Of a stretch of 64,000 nucleotides of DNA, positions 35,401-45,439 are shown piece by piece. Position 1 is the first letter of the stretch. Every line of letters begins with the position of its first letter. The notes under the pieces were generated by a model, which saw only the letters and a program-made list of their open reading frames with translations, was not told where the DNA came from and did not search any database. Origin of the DNA: Rhynchonema sp. JSB1_4 (taxonomy: Eukaryota; Nematoda; Chromadorea; Monhysterida; Xyalidae). The translations under genes were made by a program, and so were the position numbers. The stretch lies in contig JASAMV010008944.1 in the NCBI GenBank assembly GCA_030248065.1, positions 31,595-95,594 of the forward strand, in the 5' to 3' direction.

Positions 35401-37747
35401 TTTTGAAGAAAGAAGCAGTGGTGTAGCTACCCATCCCATACCCAGGCCTTTGCAATCAACCCACTGTACCACCAAAAAAGCCTGCCTGCAATCAATCTAC
35501 CTACTGTACCGACCGGCCGAGCTAGGGGGGTCATCCGGGAACAAAATTTTTATGTACACATATTGATGAGAATGTACTCTTAAGCGCTAATTTCGCGCGT
35601 CACGCGCGATTTTTCGCCTGTATGGAGTGAAAAATACCGATTTTAAACTATTTTGAGCCAAAAATTATACCTACAACTGTACCAGCCGGGGCGGCGACTT
35701 ACGTACTGCATCAGGATGGCGCGTCAATCTACCCACCTACCCCTTCCCCCAGCTGTACCAGTGAAAACAAGTATTCTGCAGAAAATTTTCGAATTTTTTT
35801 CAGCTTTTTGGACTTTTTTAGTTTTCGGCCCTTGAAAATTGGCTGACCGGGCCGGGCCGGGCCGGGCCGACCTGCAGCCCTCCACCGGGCCGGACTTTCC
35901 GCCGACCGGGCCGGGCCGGGCCGACTTTACCCGGCCCGTTTCCGATCTCTGCTGAACAAAATGCGAATTGTAAACAGCAATGTGCTTTCGGTTTTAAACT
36001 GTTTTCACAGACGGCAGGTGCACCAGGTTATTATCGTTTGCGTGGTGTGAATACACCAGAGACGGTCAAGTGTGAAAGCACGTGCGAGCTTTAAGAAAAA
36101 GAAGAAAAAGACGGCGCAGTGATCCAACAATATTTACTGTATAACGATACTTTTAAAACATGATGTCAACACGCACCCAACACGAGCCGCATGACCCCTG
36201 ATCAAAAATATCAGCTATCGTCCAACAATGCGGCCATTTTTCTCTTGCATCGAACTCCGGCGGGATGTAGCTGTGTCGGATTCGTTTGAATAAATGTCGA
36301 AGGTAGCCGGAAGGCACGCGTTTAGCGTCAGCTTTCTGAAGCAATTTTGAGCTGATATCAAACGCGGTGATTGTTTAGAATTGCATCGGCCCTGCCTTTG
36401 TCACGCGACTTCTTGGACATTCGGAGTATCACATTAGCAACACAAATTTCAATAAGTTGTTTGTTAGGTGTTTTTGGGACATAACTTTTGCGTTGGTCCA
36501 AAGAATCACGGGATCGACTAACATATGTATCATTTAAGAAATATCACGTGCGACCGAGGCAGATCCGATCCGACCGATGATCCAGTTTGGTACCGAATTT
36601 AGATGTGCGTATGTTTTCTTTCTTTTTTATTCATAAAGACAAGAGGAGCAGTAGACTGTACGCCACTAACCAGCAGCTCATGAACTTTCATGTGCACAAC
36701 TGGGTCCCAATGTTCGCTGTAGCTGACGCGTTCCTCAACGGAAGCCGCCTGCGTGGCTGCTGGATTGTAGATCGCCTGAAAAATCAAAGAAGTTTGTGAC
36801 CGATGTTTCAGTGCTTGAATTTAGACGTTTTAAAGGGGAAATTGCACATTCCTAATCGCCTTTCAAACTCTACAAGTGTTTAGACAGCTGTGTGGGCATC
36901 ATGAAAGCCAATCACTTGGTACAAACTCTCAAACATGTACCCAGGAGAAGCAGTTTAAAGGGAACAATCGGGAAGAAAATTCGGCGCGGACCGGCCGAAT
37001 TTCCACCTGCGCATTCAGGCAAATTGCCTGATCAAAAAGCTGTCAAGGCGACAGAATGTTTCGCACGATTCTTGAAACTCACTAACTATAGAATTTCGCT
37101 TTTCTTTATATTTCGAATTTCAACGAATTGTTCCAGCGTGACAAGCAGAGCATGAAACATTTAGCAGACACGCTGGAACAATTCGTTGAAATTCGAAATA
37201 TAAAGAAAAGCGAAATTCTATAGTTAGTGAGTTTCAAAAAACATGCGAAACATTCTGTCGCCTTGAGAGCTTTTTGATCAGGCAATTTGCCTGAATGCTC
37301 AGGTAGAAATTCGGCCGGTCCGCGCCGAATTTTGTTCCCAGTAGCTTGTCTTAAACGGAATCTTCCGGGTACATGTTTGAGAGTTTGTACCAAATTATTT
37401 AACTTTTGTAATGCCCACATTGCTGTCTAAACACTTGTAAAACCTGAAAGGCGATTAGGAATGTGCAATTTCCCCTTTAATTAGGTTAAAGCCGTCAAAT
37501 TCAAATTGTATAAGCTTTTAAATTCATCAAATAAATCAGCAAATTAAAAGTAACTGACTGTCCAGTGAGCATTTGAATGATTATTGATGTAATGCACCAT
37601 TTTCCAGTGATAATCGGCATCATGAACAGCTGACGGCTGGTAAGGACGGGTGGACACCCAATACAGGTACACGGCAACCAGCACTTGGGCGAACACCAGC
37701 GCCCAGCCCAGCGCAGCACATGCAGCAACGTTGACCAGTGTGGTCAT
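32451..37747 (-). CDS. Cathepsin B-like cysteine peptidase
   Basis: C1A papain-family lysosomal or secreted protease. Exons on the minus strand: 37747-about 37558 (ATG), about 36355-36176, 35180-about 35053, about 34408-34178, about 33521-33348, about 32843-32650, and a tentative last exon about 32498-32451 (CHCAES... then TAG). The N-terminus has a hydrophobic anchor or signal ([20 protein letters not shown]), then a short propeptide ([14 protein letters not shown]). The mature part starts [14 protein letters not shown]. The catalytic Cys is in DQGSCGSCW, the His in [10 protein letters not shown] (GHA is usual) and the Asn in [10 protein letters not shown] (NSW is usual). [14 protein letters not shown] keeps the HH of the cathepsin B occluding loop. 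A reverse frame at 36599-36787 is not needed by the family alignment and is left out. The introns hold six transposons or more, one exactly at the acceptor of the 35180 exon. Confidence 0.86.
33527..33799. mobile_element. TTGGTCGCACAATGAC MITE, copy 1
   Basis: About 273 bp in a cathepsin intron, after TA at 33525-33526. The left end TTGGTCACGCAATGAC and right end GATCATTGTGCGAC are imperfect inverted repeats; the last few bases of the right end are diverged. The body matches copies 2 and 3. Confidence 0.82.
34448..34718. mobile_element. TTGGTCGCACAATGAC MITE, copy 2 (reverse)
   Basis: 271 bp in the next cathepsin intron, bordered by TA (34446-34447, 34719-34720), with ends TTGGTCGCACAATGAC and GTCATTGTGCAACCAA. 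It is the reverse complement of copies 1 and 3. The TA target and simple inverted ends suggest Tc1/mariner. No coding content. Confidence 0.88.
35188..35951. mobile_element. hAT-like MITE, GGCCGGGCC family, copy at a splice acceptor
   Basis: 764 bp with inverted ends CAGAGATCGGAAACGGG and CCCGTTTCCGATCTCTG and a perfect 8-bp duplication CTGAACAA (35180-35187, 35952-35959). Terminal zones are GGGCCGGGCC arrays; the core has several pyrimidine-rich and CCTACC-type words. On the minus strand the duplication reads TTGTTCAG, which is the 3' splice site of the cathepsin exon that ends at 35180. Confidence 0.92.
36834..37476. mobile_element. TTAA-flanked fold-back element (piggyBac-like)
   Basis: 643 bp, almost a perfect palindrome: two arms of about 300 bp face each other around a spacer of roughly 25-30 bp near 37140-37165. 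Outer ends AGGGGAAATTGCACATTCC and its reverse complement are bordered by TTAA (36830-36833, 37477-37480), the target of piggyBac transposases. The arms differ by scattered substitutions and small indels, so they are not a recent assembly duplication. The long frames in it (36892-37155 plus, 37106-37420 minus) are the same peptide read from each arm. It lies in cathepsin intron 1. Confidence 0.9.
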
Positions 37748-39147
37748 CTTGTGAACGGTATTGCTGAAACACTGGTTGTCTGTTAAGCATGATCAACTTG
37801 ATAATCGGGACTGGAGCACCGACGACCGTCTGCGAAGCTGGGCCGATTGTCATGTCCAACCAAAAAAGCAGACACGCGATGTACAACTTGTATATTTAGG
37901 CACAGACACCTTGTGGCGTCAGAACTGCTTGCAAGCAGATAATCGCACTCTTTTGCAAAATCAGGTTCTGAAGCGACGCCCTGACTTTCGCGTATGATGG
38001 GAAAAGGTGTGTCGATAAGAGAGCCGATAAACAGAATAACTTTGCCACTGGGGCGTATGTTAGTCGGCAAAAGCCGGAAGTGGACATGGAGGCCCTGGCG
38101 CTACATCCCAGACAGTGTCATTATTCATAAGCATGAAATCAAGGCGAAACATTTGCGCTCCGGTACTGGCCTTGACTGTGACGGTTCATGAGACGCTGTT
38201 CTATCGGAAGTACATATATTGCAGCAAGCAGTGAGCCACGGGTTATGTATGTGTATGCCGACGCTAACTAACCGACAGTGACACTAACATTACGAAGCAT
38301 AAGTTCTTAAACAGCCGTGAGTGTCCCCACCACGCCCCACAGGAATAATCTGGTTAATGACATGCGTATTTGGCATCAGTTGTCATGTACATACTTTTAT
38401 GTGCTGTTCTTATCCTCGACATGAGGCATGTTGTACATAAAATGGAGCCACGCGGAAGCAAGATACACCAGGGAGCTCATTTCCACCTAAATGTGCGAAT
38501 GGAAGGTATAGCAAAAATGGGATCGATATTGGACACATCACAGGGTTTTCAAATAAGTTTTACATGCGGTGCGCTGATAACTAATAGGGCGAAAGAGTTT
38601 ACCAACTAAAACGCTCTCTTCTTGAGCAAACTTTACCATCTATGTTTTTTCCGACAAAAGAATTGCAAAAAGACAGTCGTCATGTGAGGTTCTCTGGCCG
38701 TTTTCTGAGCAGCGATCAAGTTACGCAGACGACGAGTGGAAAAACAAGCGCGGTTCAGGGCCAAGGGACACAAAAAATTGTGCCGGAAGCCAAAATATAC
38801 GAGCATTGCTCGTCCCATGTTATGTCTAGCGTAGGCTACATTTTGCTACCTAAACATTAAATAACAAACGTCTAGGCTTCATCCAAAAAAAGCAGATGAA
38901 TTATGATGCACTTTTACCTGCTTTACTTTGTGAGATATTCTTCAATACCCAGGTAGGCTAGTCTTTTGTGGGTTGACGTGCACAGATCTCAAATTATCTA
39001 TTATCGTTAATCAACCGGGGATGAGCAAAAACGTCATCAACGGTGCCCTCCGAGTCCGAGGAATATCACCGCAAAACAACGAAAGGGGATTCAGTCAAGC
39101 AAATGTTTGCTTGGTGTGCATTGTGATTCCGCTTGCTTGGGTTGGTA
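37748..39147. other. Region upstream of the cathepsin gene
   Basis: Presumed cathepsin promoter side. Several short frames (for example 37783-38070 minus, 38370-38609 plus) have no recognisable family. An unannotated small gene here cannot be excluded. Confidence 0.4.
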
Positions 39148-39421
39148 TTGGTCGCACAATGACTTTATAAGAATTGGTCAAATTTTTTTCCTGAATCGCA
39201 AAGCAGGCTAGTGACGGGGCAATGACGTTGCGTTGCGCGCTCACACACAAAATACGTAGTAAAGAGAATGTTTCAGACCCGCGGCAACGTGGTTGATCTG
39301 CTAGATTACTTTCAGCTGAAAATGTTTTGTGAGAATCACAAATAGCACAGTAGTTAAGAGTGACTGAACGTGAAAATCAGGATTGATTTGATGAATTCTT
39401 ATATAGTCATTGTGCGACCAA
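39148..39421. mobile_element. TTGGTCGCACAATGAC MITE, copy 3
   Basis: 274 bp with perfect inverted ends TTGGTCGCACAATGAC / GTCATTGTGCGACCAA and TA on both sides (39146-39147, 39422-39423). The body aligns with copy 1 end to end. Confidence 0.9.
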
Positions 39422-39942
39422 TAGTAATGTGGTTGCGGAGTCGTTGGGCCCAAAGCGCACTGTGACAGGCCAGATGTTTGGTCTTTCATCTGGTTCTCAT
39501 TACTTGTTGTGACTATAGCTTGGCGAATAATTTCAGTGTTGGGAACGTAACAACTTCAAGCACGGCGGCATCATTTATTTGTTCGGCCCTTTCTCGTACA
39601 GATGCTTTCAGATCAGTGTGTGTGTCATTATGGAGTCCGATCCGATCTGTTTCTGTCGGCCCACTGCATCTGCATGAGACACTACAAATGCTTGCCAAGT
39701 GAATGGCCTAATGCGTGAATATCTGCAGTACTTTGATTGTGTTTTTAAAAGATGGAAAAAGTGAACTTGCTGAATGATGGGTAGGGAACGGCCAACGGCG
39801 ATGGGTGGGTACAAACAACGAACAAGAGAGAAAATTTGAAATTGTCCAAGCTTTTTCCACTATGCCCGACCGGCCTTAGACATGCGGCTTGATTGAAGAC
39901 AACAATGGACAAAGATAATGACAAAGAAAAAGAACGAAGAAA

Positions 39943-40170
39943 CAGAGGTCGCAATCGGGCCGGGCCGGGCCGCGATTTTGGGCTTTTGGCTCGGGCCGGG
40001 CCGGCCGGAGATTTGGAGGGACTACGCAGACATGAAGCGATACCAAGATACCAGAGATCGCAATCGGCCCGCCCGGCCCGAGCCCCCAAATCTCCGGCCC
40101 GGCCCTAACCAAAAGCCCAAAATCGCGGCCCGTCCAGCCCGAGATCGGGCCGGCCCGATTGCGCCCTCTG
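39943..40170. mobile_element. GGCCGGGCC-family MITE, short copy
   Basis: 228 bp with ends CAGAGGTCGCAATCGGGCC and GGCCCGATTGCGCCCTCTG and GGGCCGGGCC arrays. The flanking octamers (CGAAGAAA and AGCGATAT) do not match, so the original duplication is lost or the copy is recombinant. Confidence 0.75.
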
Positions 40171-40254
40171 AGCGATATTTCAAGCAGCACTTTTTTGCTC
40201 AAGAATTTGGCTTGATATCTCTTGTTTTTATGATGCATGCGAGTGCTCACCAGG

Positions 40255-40554
40255 GTGTTTTATTTCAAAATCGGCTAGCAGCAACAGCAAGTGGTCAAGG
40301 TCATTCACGGTCACATACCTGGGGTAACCAAGGAATCCTTCTTTCCATCTCGTGACACCGGCCGCCCAACCCGAGGGCACTCCCACAGTTTGTGTCGAGT
40401 CCATGGCGCGGGTGCGGACTTGTCCGGGTACTGGGCCTATCGTGTCGTGGACCTCTGGAACAGGCTACCAGAGGGCGTCGTCTCTGCTGCCTCAATTGCG
40501 GCCTTTAAAACAACTAAACTCACGTGGTCGAGACGTAGTTTCTTGCCACATTAA
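40255..40554 (+). pseudogene. C-terminal fragment of a LINE reverse transcriptase ORF
   Basis: A frame ending YRVVDLWNRLPEGVVSAASIAAFKTTKL matches the conserved end (WNxLPxxVVxAxSxxxFK) of many CR1/Jockey-type LINE proteins. No RT catalytic motif is present, so this is a 5'-truncated copy, unlike the LINE at 41841, whose C-terminus is different. Limits are approximate and no target duplication was found. Confidence 0.7.
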
Positions 40555-41029
40555 CTCAAAATTTTCAGCCGTCGTTGACTGATCTCCTCAGTCACTGGGT
40601 TGCTGCTTTCAGATCATCATCAATATTTAAAATCGTATTCTCGTTCTCGTCATCCGTTGCTGAATTTGCCGTTGTTGTGTGTTGGTTGTGCTAGTTTGGC
40701 TCGTTTGGTTGGTCTCATCTCACCGGTGCGTTTCCATTGTCGTTTATTCATTCATGTTCACATTCTTTGTTATTAACACTGTTTTATTTTAAGGGTTTTT
40801 CCGGATCTTGTGAAGGTCTTCGCGTAAGCTTGCAGATAAAATTTGAAAAAAAAGTGCTACTAAAATGGCAATTTTTAGTATCATGAATCTGAGATGCGTA
40901 AGGTGTACTATAGTGCAGGGTTGACGGACGTACAAAAGCGAATCGATCCAGTTTTGTCTTTGTCTGATCTGATCATGATTATGATTATGAAGCGAAGCTT
41001 CAAGCAGCGCTTTTTTCCTCGAGCCACAT
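40555..41029. other. Gene-free spacer
   Basis: Probably includes the 3' non-coding part of the truncated LINE. The stretch before 41030 resembles 40180-40215 (CAAGCAGC then CTTTTTT), a short duplication. No gene. Confidence 0.4.
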
Positions 41030-41536
41030 CAGTGTAGTGGCAGGCCCAGTGTAGTGGCAGGCAGATGGTTGCAAGGTACCCGGGGGGGGGATGGATCCAA
41101 ATGGTTGCAAGGTACCCCCCTACCCAGCCTCCGGGAGGTTGCAAGGTACCCCTGAGGTCCGAAAAAAGGGTGTTTTTTGCATGCATTATACTGCAAATTT
41201 GGCCGAAAAATTGGTACTTTTTGCATTTTGGCCGAAAATTTGCCTAAAATACCTATTATATGGAGGTTTGCGCGCGGAGCGCGCGATTTTTGGGGTTTTG
41301 AGGTCGAAAAACACCCATTTTTGCCTATAAAAACCATAAATTGATGGTTGCAAGGTACCCTCCGGGGTGGTTGCAAGGTACCTACCCTCCCCCCCATCCC
41401 CCCCAAGGGGTGGTTGCAAGGTACCTACTCCTTAGGGGGGGAATCCCCCCCCATCCCCCCAGCCACTACACTGGGCAGGCCCAGACAGGGGGAGATACTG
41501 TACCTCAGCGCGGGGGGCACATACCGCACCGGCGAG
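41030..41536. mobile_element. Left part of an outer CAGTGTAGTGG hAT-like element
   Basis: CAGTGTAGTGGCAGGCC at 41030 starts an element that continues after the inserted copy at 41474 (GGCAGGCCCAGACAGGGGG) to 41536, where another CAGTGTAGTGG element begins. Its right end is not identifiable because the sequence after 45515 is unreliable. Confidence 0.6.
41047..41473 (-). mobile_element. hAT-like MITE, GGTACCTTGCAACCA words, copy 2 (reverse)
   Basis: 427 bp with ends CAGTGTAGTGGCAGG / CCCAGCCACTACACTG and a perfect 8-bp duplication GGCAGGCC (41039-41046, 41474-41481). It is the reverse-complement copy of 25977-26415, with GGTTGCAAGGTACC repeated in both terminal zones and the same core with the CGCGCGGAGCGCGCG palindrome. 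Confidence 0.92.
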
Positions 41537-41840
41537 CAGTGTAGTGGCAGGCCCATGTGTGGGAGGTAAGTATGATGCGGGGTTGGGACCGGAAGCGTGA
41601 GAGGTATGATTTTGGTCACCCAAAAAGGCGAAAAAACACCGTTTTTGTGATACAATTTTGGCCAAAAATTGAGGTAAAAACAGTACTTTTTCAAAATTTT
41701 CGCCGAAAATCGCCTAAAAATAGGTATTATGGGTGGGTCTGCGCGCGGAGCGCGCGATTTTTGGGAAAATAAGGTCGAAAAACACCGATTTTTGCCTTAA
41801 AAAGGTATAAAATTGCTTGTGAGAGGTATGATTTGGAGTT

Positions 41841-44800
41841 TGGGTACAAACGCCGAACCTGCCCGAGGTCTACCTGCGTGTGCCACCGTGCACACCAAAT
41901 TCGGCGAACAATCTCCAACGTCCGGACGTCCACGTCCGTCGTACAGACTGGAGATGCCGACCGCGCAAGTCATCGGGTTTTCGGAATCGGGAACGACTAA
42001 GTCGACGCCTCGTTCCCGCGCTGAGCACCCAGTCGACACCCTACTCGACCTTGGCCACTACAACTATGCCAACTACTGCAACAGGCTCCTGTCAATATCC
42101 AACGACATCCACCCCAACCCCGGACCACCATCGAAGTACCCTTGCGCAGTGTGCAACAACGCAGTTCGCAACAACACCGCCTCAGTCCTGTGCAACACCT
42201 GCTTCAAATGGGTACATGCTTCCCGGGCCCGTAACTGTGCCAAACTGTCCGACATCAACTACTACAACAGCCAGTACCGATGTCCGACTTGCATCACAAA
42301 ACCAATACCGACGCCGCTACACAACCAAACCGTGTGCACCGACCCACCGGGCGAAATCAAGATCCTACAGCTCAACATCAACGGGATATCTAATAAGTCC
42401 ATCGAACTGTCGAACTTCTTACACAACAATCACATCAAAGTCGCGGCACTTCAAGAAACCAAACTCGGCCGCGACTCAAAATCCCCAACAATCCCCAACT
42501 TCACAGTCATCAGAAACGACCGCAACACACACGGTGGCGGTCTAGCGCTGTGTGTGCACGAGTCCATACGTTTCTCCACAAAACAGTTGCCCCAGCCCAA
42601 ATCTGCCGACATCGAACAACAAGCAATCACCTTCCACATGGACAACACCGACATCTCAATAGTCAACATCTATATCCCTCCGGCATCTTCGTGCAACAGC
42701 AACAGTGACATCTCCCTCGCGCATCTACTGTCACTTGAAAACACCATCATCGCAGGCGACATCAATGCGCACGATGACATGTGGGGCAGCTCGATCAGCG
42801 ACTCACGGGGAGCTAAATTGAGCTCCGAGATCGACTCATCGAACTTCGGTGCCCTCAACGACTACTCCCCCACTCGCATACCCACAACAGGCGACCCAAC
42901 CTCACCTGACGCTACATTCGCTACCAACTCGCTGCTCCCATGTTGTGACTGGAGCACGAAAATTGCGCTGAGCTCAGACCACGTACCCATCCTCATCTCA
43001 ATCCCCACGGTCTCCACTACAATCACGTCCATACGCCGCACTTTCACCAACTACGCAAAGGCAGACTGGGAAGGCTTCACGCTCGAGGTGGACAAAAAAC
43101 TGGCCACCGCCACGTCAACGGGCAACCCCCATCGTGATGAGAAGACACTCCGCTCAGCCATTCGCAAGGCGTCAAACAGGCACATTCCGACGGGGCGCCG
43201 ACGCGACTACATCCCAGGCCTGTCCACAGAAACAATCGGGCTGATGAAAGAGCGTGACAAACTGCGAGAAAACAACCCAAACGCCATCGAAATCACCGCG
43301 CTGAACTCGGCTATTACGTCGGCCATAAACCGTCACCATCGCGAACAATGGCGCGACAGCCTCGCAGATTTCAGCCATCGCACCAACGCCAGCAAACTGT
43401 GGCGCCTCATCAAACGTCTGGCTGGTACCCCGCAGGCACCTAACAACCAGTCAATCTGCTTCAACGGCAAATACATCACCTCAAACAAGAAAGCCGCCAA
43501 CAAATTCAATCGTCAGTTCACCGCAGCCAACACACACAAATCGAGTCGACTGTCCCGAAAAGTAACAAGAGCCGTGAGAAGATTAAAAGCCGACAACAAG
43601 ACCAGGCTTTCCCTCGCCGAAGTCAGCGTTGCCATCAAGAACGCACGCAACTCCAGGGCCAGCGGGCCAGATGGCGTCTCCGCTCTCCACATCAAACATC
43701 TTGGCCCAGTCGCTCGACAATTCCTCACAGACATCTACAACCTCTCCCTCAACCGCAACATCATTCCCCGCATCTGGAAGCAGGCGACCATCATCCCCCT
43801 ACTAAAACCCAACAAGCCCGCTGACAACGCCAAATCATACCGCCCAATCTCACTCCTCTGCCCAGCGGTGAAGGTGCTTGAACGGTGTCTCCTGCCGCGT
43901 ATCCTGCGCTACCTTCCGCCCGAAGACCACCAACACGGCTTCCGCGCTAACCACTCAACAACAACAGCGCTGTCTACCATTGTCACAGCCGCAGCTACAG
44001 CAATGAACGATGAGCCGACACGACACACTATCTTGGTGGCAATCGACCTATCGAAGGCGTTCGACTGTGTCGACCATGACCTCATCGTCGTCGAATTTAT
44101 GCGCGCGGGGCTTGACAACGTTCTCGTTAAATGGCTGGCCAATTACGTCCGAGGCAGACAGGCCAAAACGCTCTTCCGCGGGGTCCTGTCGTCCACCTGC
44201 ATCGTGCGCAGTGGGGTCCCACAAGGCTCAGTACTGTCTCCATGCCTCTTCAACTTTTACGTCCGCGACATCCCCACCCCTCCGCCGTTCATCAAAGTCG
44301 TGTCCTACGCAGACGACTTCACCGTGCTAGCCAGCGGCAACGACCTTGAAGCGGTGTCCGCCCCACTCAACGACTACATCCAACATCTTTGCGGCTTCTT
44401 CGCCGGATGCGGCCTCTCAGTCTCCGAAACCAAGTCCACGTCCACAGTGTTGACATCAGGCCGCAAACCCGCGGTCAAATCCTTCACTCCACCCATATAC
44501 ATCAACGGCACACGGCTTCCCAGCGACTCCTACCCGAAAATTCTGGGTGTCGTATTCGACCCAGGCATCAGATTCGAACGCCATTGCGAGTCAATTCGGT
44601 CGCGGGTAGAATCGCGCAACTCGATCCTGAAGGCGCTGGCAGGCACTAGCTGGGGACAAAGCAAGGAGACCCTCAATGTCACCTTCAATGCCATCAGCAA
44701 GTCTATAATAAACTACGCTGCGCCGGTATGGAAACCAACCGCGAACAAGAAGGGCATTGACCGCATCCAGCCAGCCCAAAATGCCGCGTTGAGGGTCATT

Positions 44801-45439
44801 TCCGGCTGTCATCTGATGTCAAATACAGACCACCTTCACCAAGAGTGCAAGCAGCTGACTGTCAACCGCCATCTCGACATGGTCAGCGCGCAATTCCTGG
44901 CAGCAGCGCAACTTCGTGAACATCCCTGCCACGATACGACATCCGACCCTCACACGAAAGCCAAACGTCGACCTACTCTTCAGTCCAAATTCGCGGAAGC
45001 TGTACAACGCAACACCGTAATGACGAAGAAGAAGTACGACTACGGCAAAACGCTGAAAGCGATCCACACCGACTTCGTCTCCCAGGACAAGGCGGCACTC
45101 AGCGTCAATCGGGTCCTGGGCACCAAACCACCCGACATCAACCCAGAAGAAGAGTCGCTGGATCGGCGTACAAGATGCACCCTGGCGCAATTACGCAGTG
45201 GGCACTGCCGCATGCTGAACTCATATCGCAATCGCATCGACCCAAACATACAAAACGTGTGCCCTCGATGCTGCACCGAGCCTGACACGGTCGAACATCT
45301 GTTTCGTTGCAAAAGCCGACCCGTATCCACGAGCCCAATCGATCTGTGGCGTAACCCGATCAAATGCGCAGAAGATCTGTCGGACATCTTCAGTCAACCA
45401 TGAGACCACGACAACCGAACGTTGGCAAATAATCAATCA
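41841..45439 (+). mobile_element. Apparently full-length APE-type LINE
   Basis: A 3.6-kb insertion bordered by a perfect 10-bp duplication ATTTGGAGTT (41831-41840, 45440-45449). It has one uninterrupted ORF and a 3' UTR of only 36 bases that ends in AATAATCAATCA, an (AATC)n-type tail instead of poly(A). The uninterrupted ORF and exact duplication indicate a recent insertion that may be mobile. The base composition (C-rich third positions) is clearly unlike the host exons nearby. Confidence 0.92.
41954..45403 (+). CDS. LINE polyprotein: PHD-like finger, APE endonuclease, reverse transcriptase
   Basis: The frame is open from upstream DNA; the first ATG inside the element is 41954 (MPTAQVIG). 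In order: DIHPNPGP at about 42101-42127, resembling the 2A peptide end (DxExNPGP) but with His for Glu; a Cys/His finger (CAVCNN...CNTCFKWVHA...CPTC), PHD-type; APE endonuclease (ILQLNINGI, LQETKLG, GDINAHDDMWG, SSDHVPI); reverse transcriptase (SGPDGVSALHIKHL, YRPISLL, IDLSKAFDCVDHD, SGVPQGSVLSP, catalytic YADD at about 44304); then a C-terminal LRSGHCRMLN and Cys/His motif (CPRCC...HLFRC). This is the layout of CR1/Jockey-group LINE ORF2. No stop or frameshift is seen in about 1,150 codons. The exact clade needs a tree. Confidence 0.92.
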   Translation: MPTAQVIGFSESGTTKSTPRSRAEHPVDTLLDLGHYNYANYCNRLLSISNDIHPNPGPPSKYPCAVCNNAVRNNTASVLCNTCFKWVHASRARNCAKLSDINYYNSQYRCPTCITKPIPTPLHNQTVCTDPPGEIKILQLNINGISNKSIELSNFLHNNHIKVAALQETKLGRDSKSPTIPNFTVIRNDRNTHGGGLALCVHESIRFSTKQLPQPKSADIEQQAITFHMDNTDISIVNIYIPPASSCNSNSDISLAHLLSLENTIIAGDINAHDDMWGSSISDSRGAKLSSEIDSSNFGALNDYSPTRIPTTGDPTSPDATFATNSLLPCCDWSTKIALSSDHVPILISIPTVSTTITSIRRTFTNYAKADWEGFTLEVDKKLATATSTGNPHRDEKTLRSAIRKASNRHIPTGRRRDYIPGLSTETIGLMKERDKLRENNPNAIEITALNSAITSAINRHHREQWRDSLADFSHRTNASKLWRLIKRLAGTPQAPNNQSICFNGKYITSNKKAANKFNRQFTAANTHKSSRLSRKVTRAVRRLKADNKTRLSLAEVSVAIKNARNSRASGPDGVSALHIKHLGPVARQFLTDIYNLSLNRNIIPRIWKQATIIPLLKPNKPADNAKSYRPISLLCPAVKVLERCLLPRILRYLPPEDHQHGFRANHSTTTALSTIVTAAATAMNDEPTRHTILVAIDLSKAFDCVDHDLIVVEFMRAGLDNVLVKWLANYVRGRQAKTLFRGVLSSTCIVRSGVPQGSVLSPCLFNFYVRDIPTPPPFIKVVSYADDFTVLASGNDLEAVSAPLNDYIQHLCGFFAGCGLSVSETKSTSTVLTSGRKPAVKSFTPPIYINGTRLPSDSYPKILGVVFDPGIRFERHCESIRSRVESRNSILKALAGTSWGQSKETLNVTFNAISKSIINYAAPVWKPTANKKGIDRIQPAQNAALRVISGCHLMSNTDHLHQECKQLTVNRHLDMVSAQFLAAAQLREHPCHDTTSDPHTKAKRRPTLQSKFAEAVQRNTVMTKKKYDYGKTLKAIHTDFVSQDKAALSVNRVLGTKPPDINPEEESLDRRTRCTLAQLRSGHCRMLNSYRNRIDPNIQNVCPRCCTEPDTVEHLFRCKSRPVSTSPIDLWRNPIKCAEDLSDIFSQP

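Noticed and set aside
36599..36787. Reverse frame as an extra cathepsin exon
   Set aside because: The propeptide (NNHSNAHWT) joins the next exon ([11 protein letters not shown]) in the family order without it.
36892..37420. Two similar open frames on opposite strands as a gene pair
   Set aside because: They are the two arms of the TTAA fold-back element read in mirror, with no family signature.
39943..40170. 8-bp target duplication for this GGCCGGGCC copy
   Set aside because: The flanking octamers do not match, so I do not claim an intact insertion.
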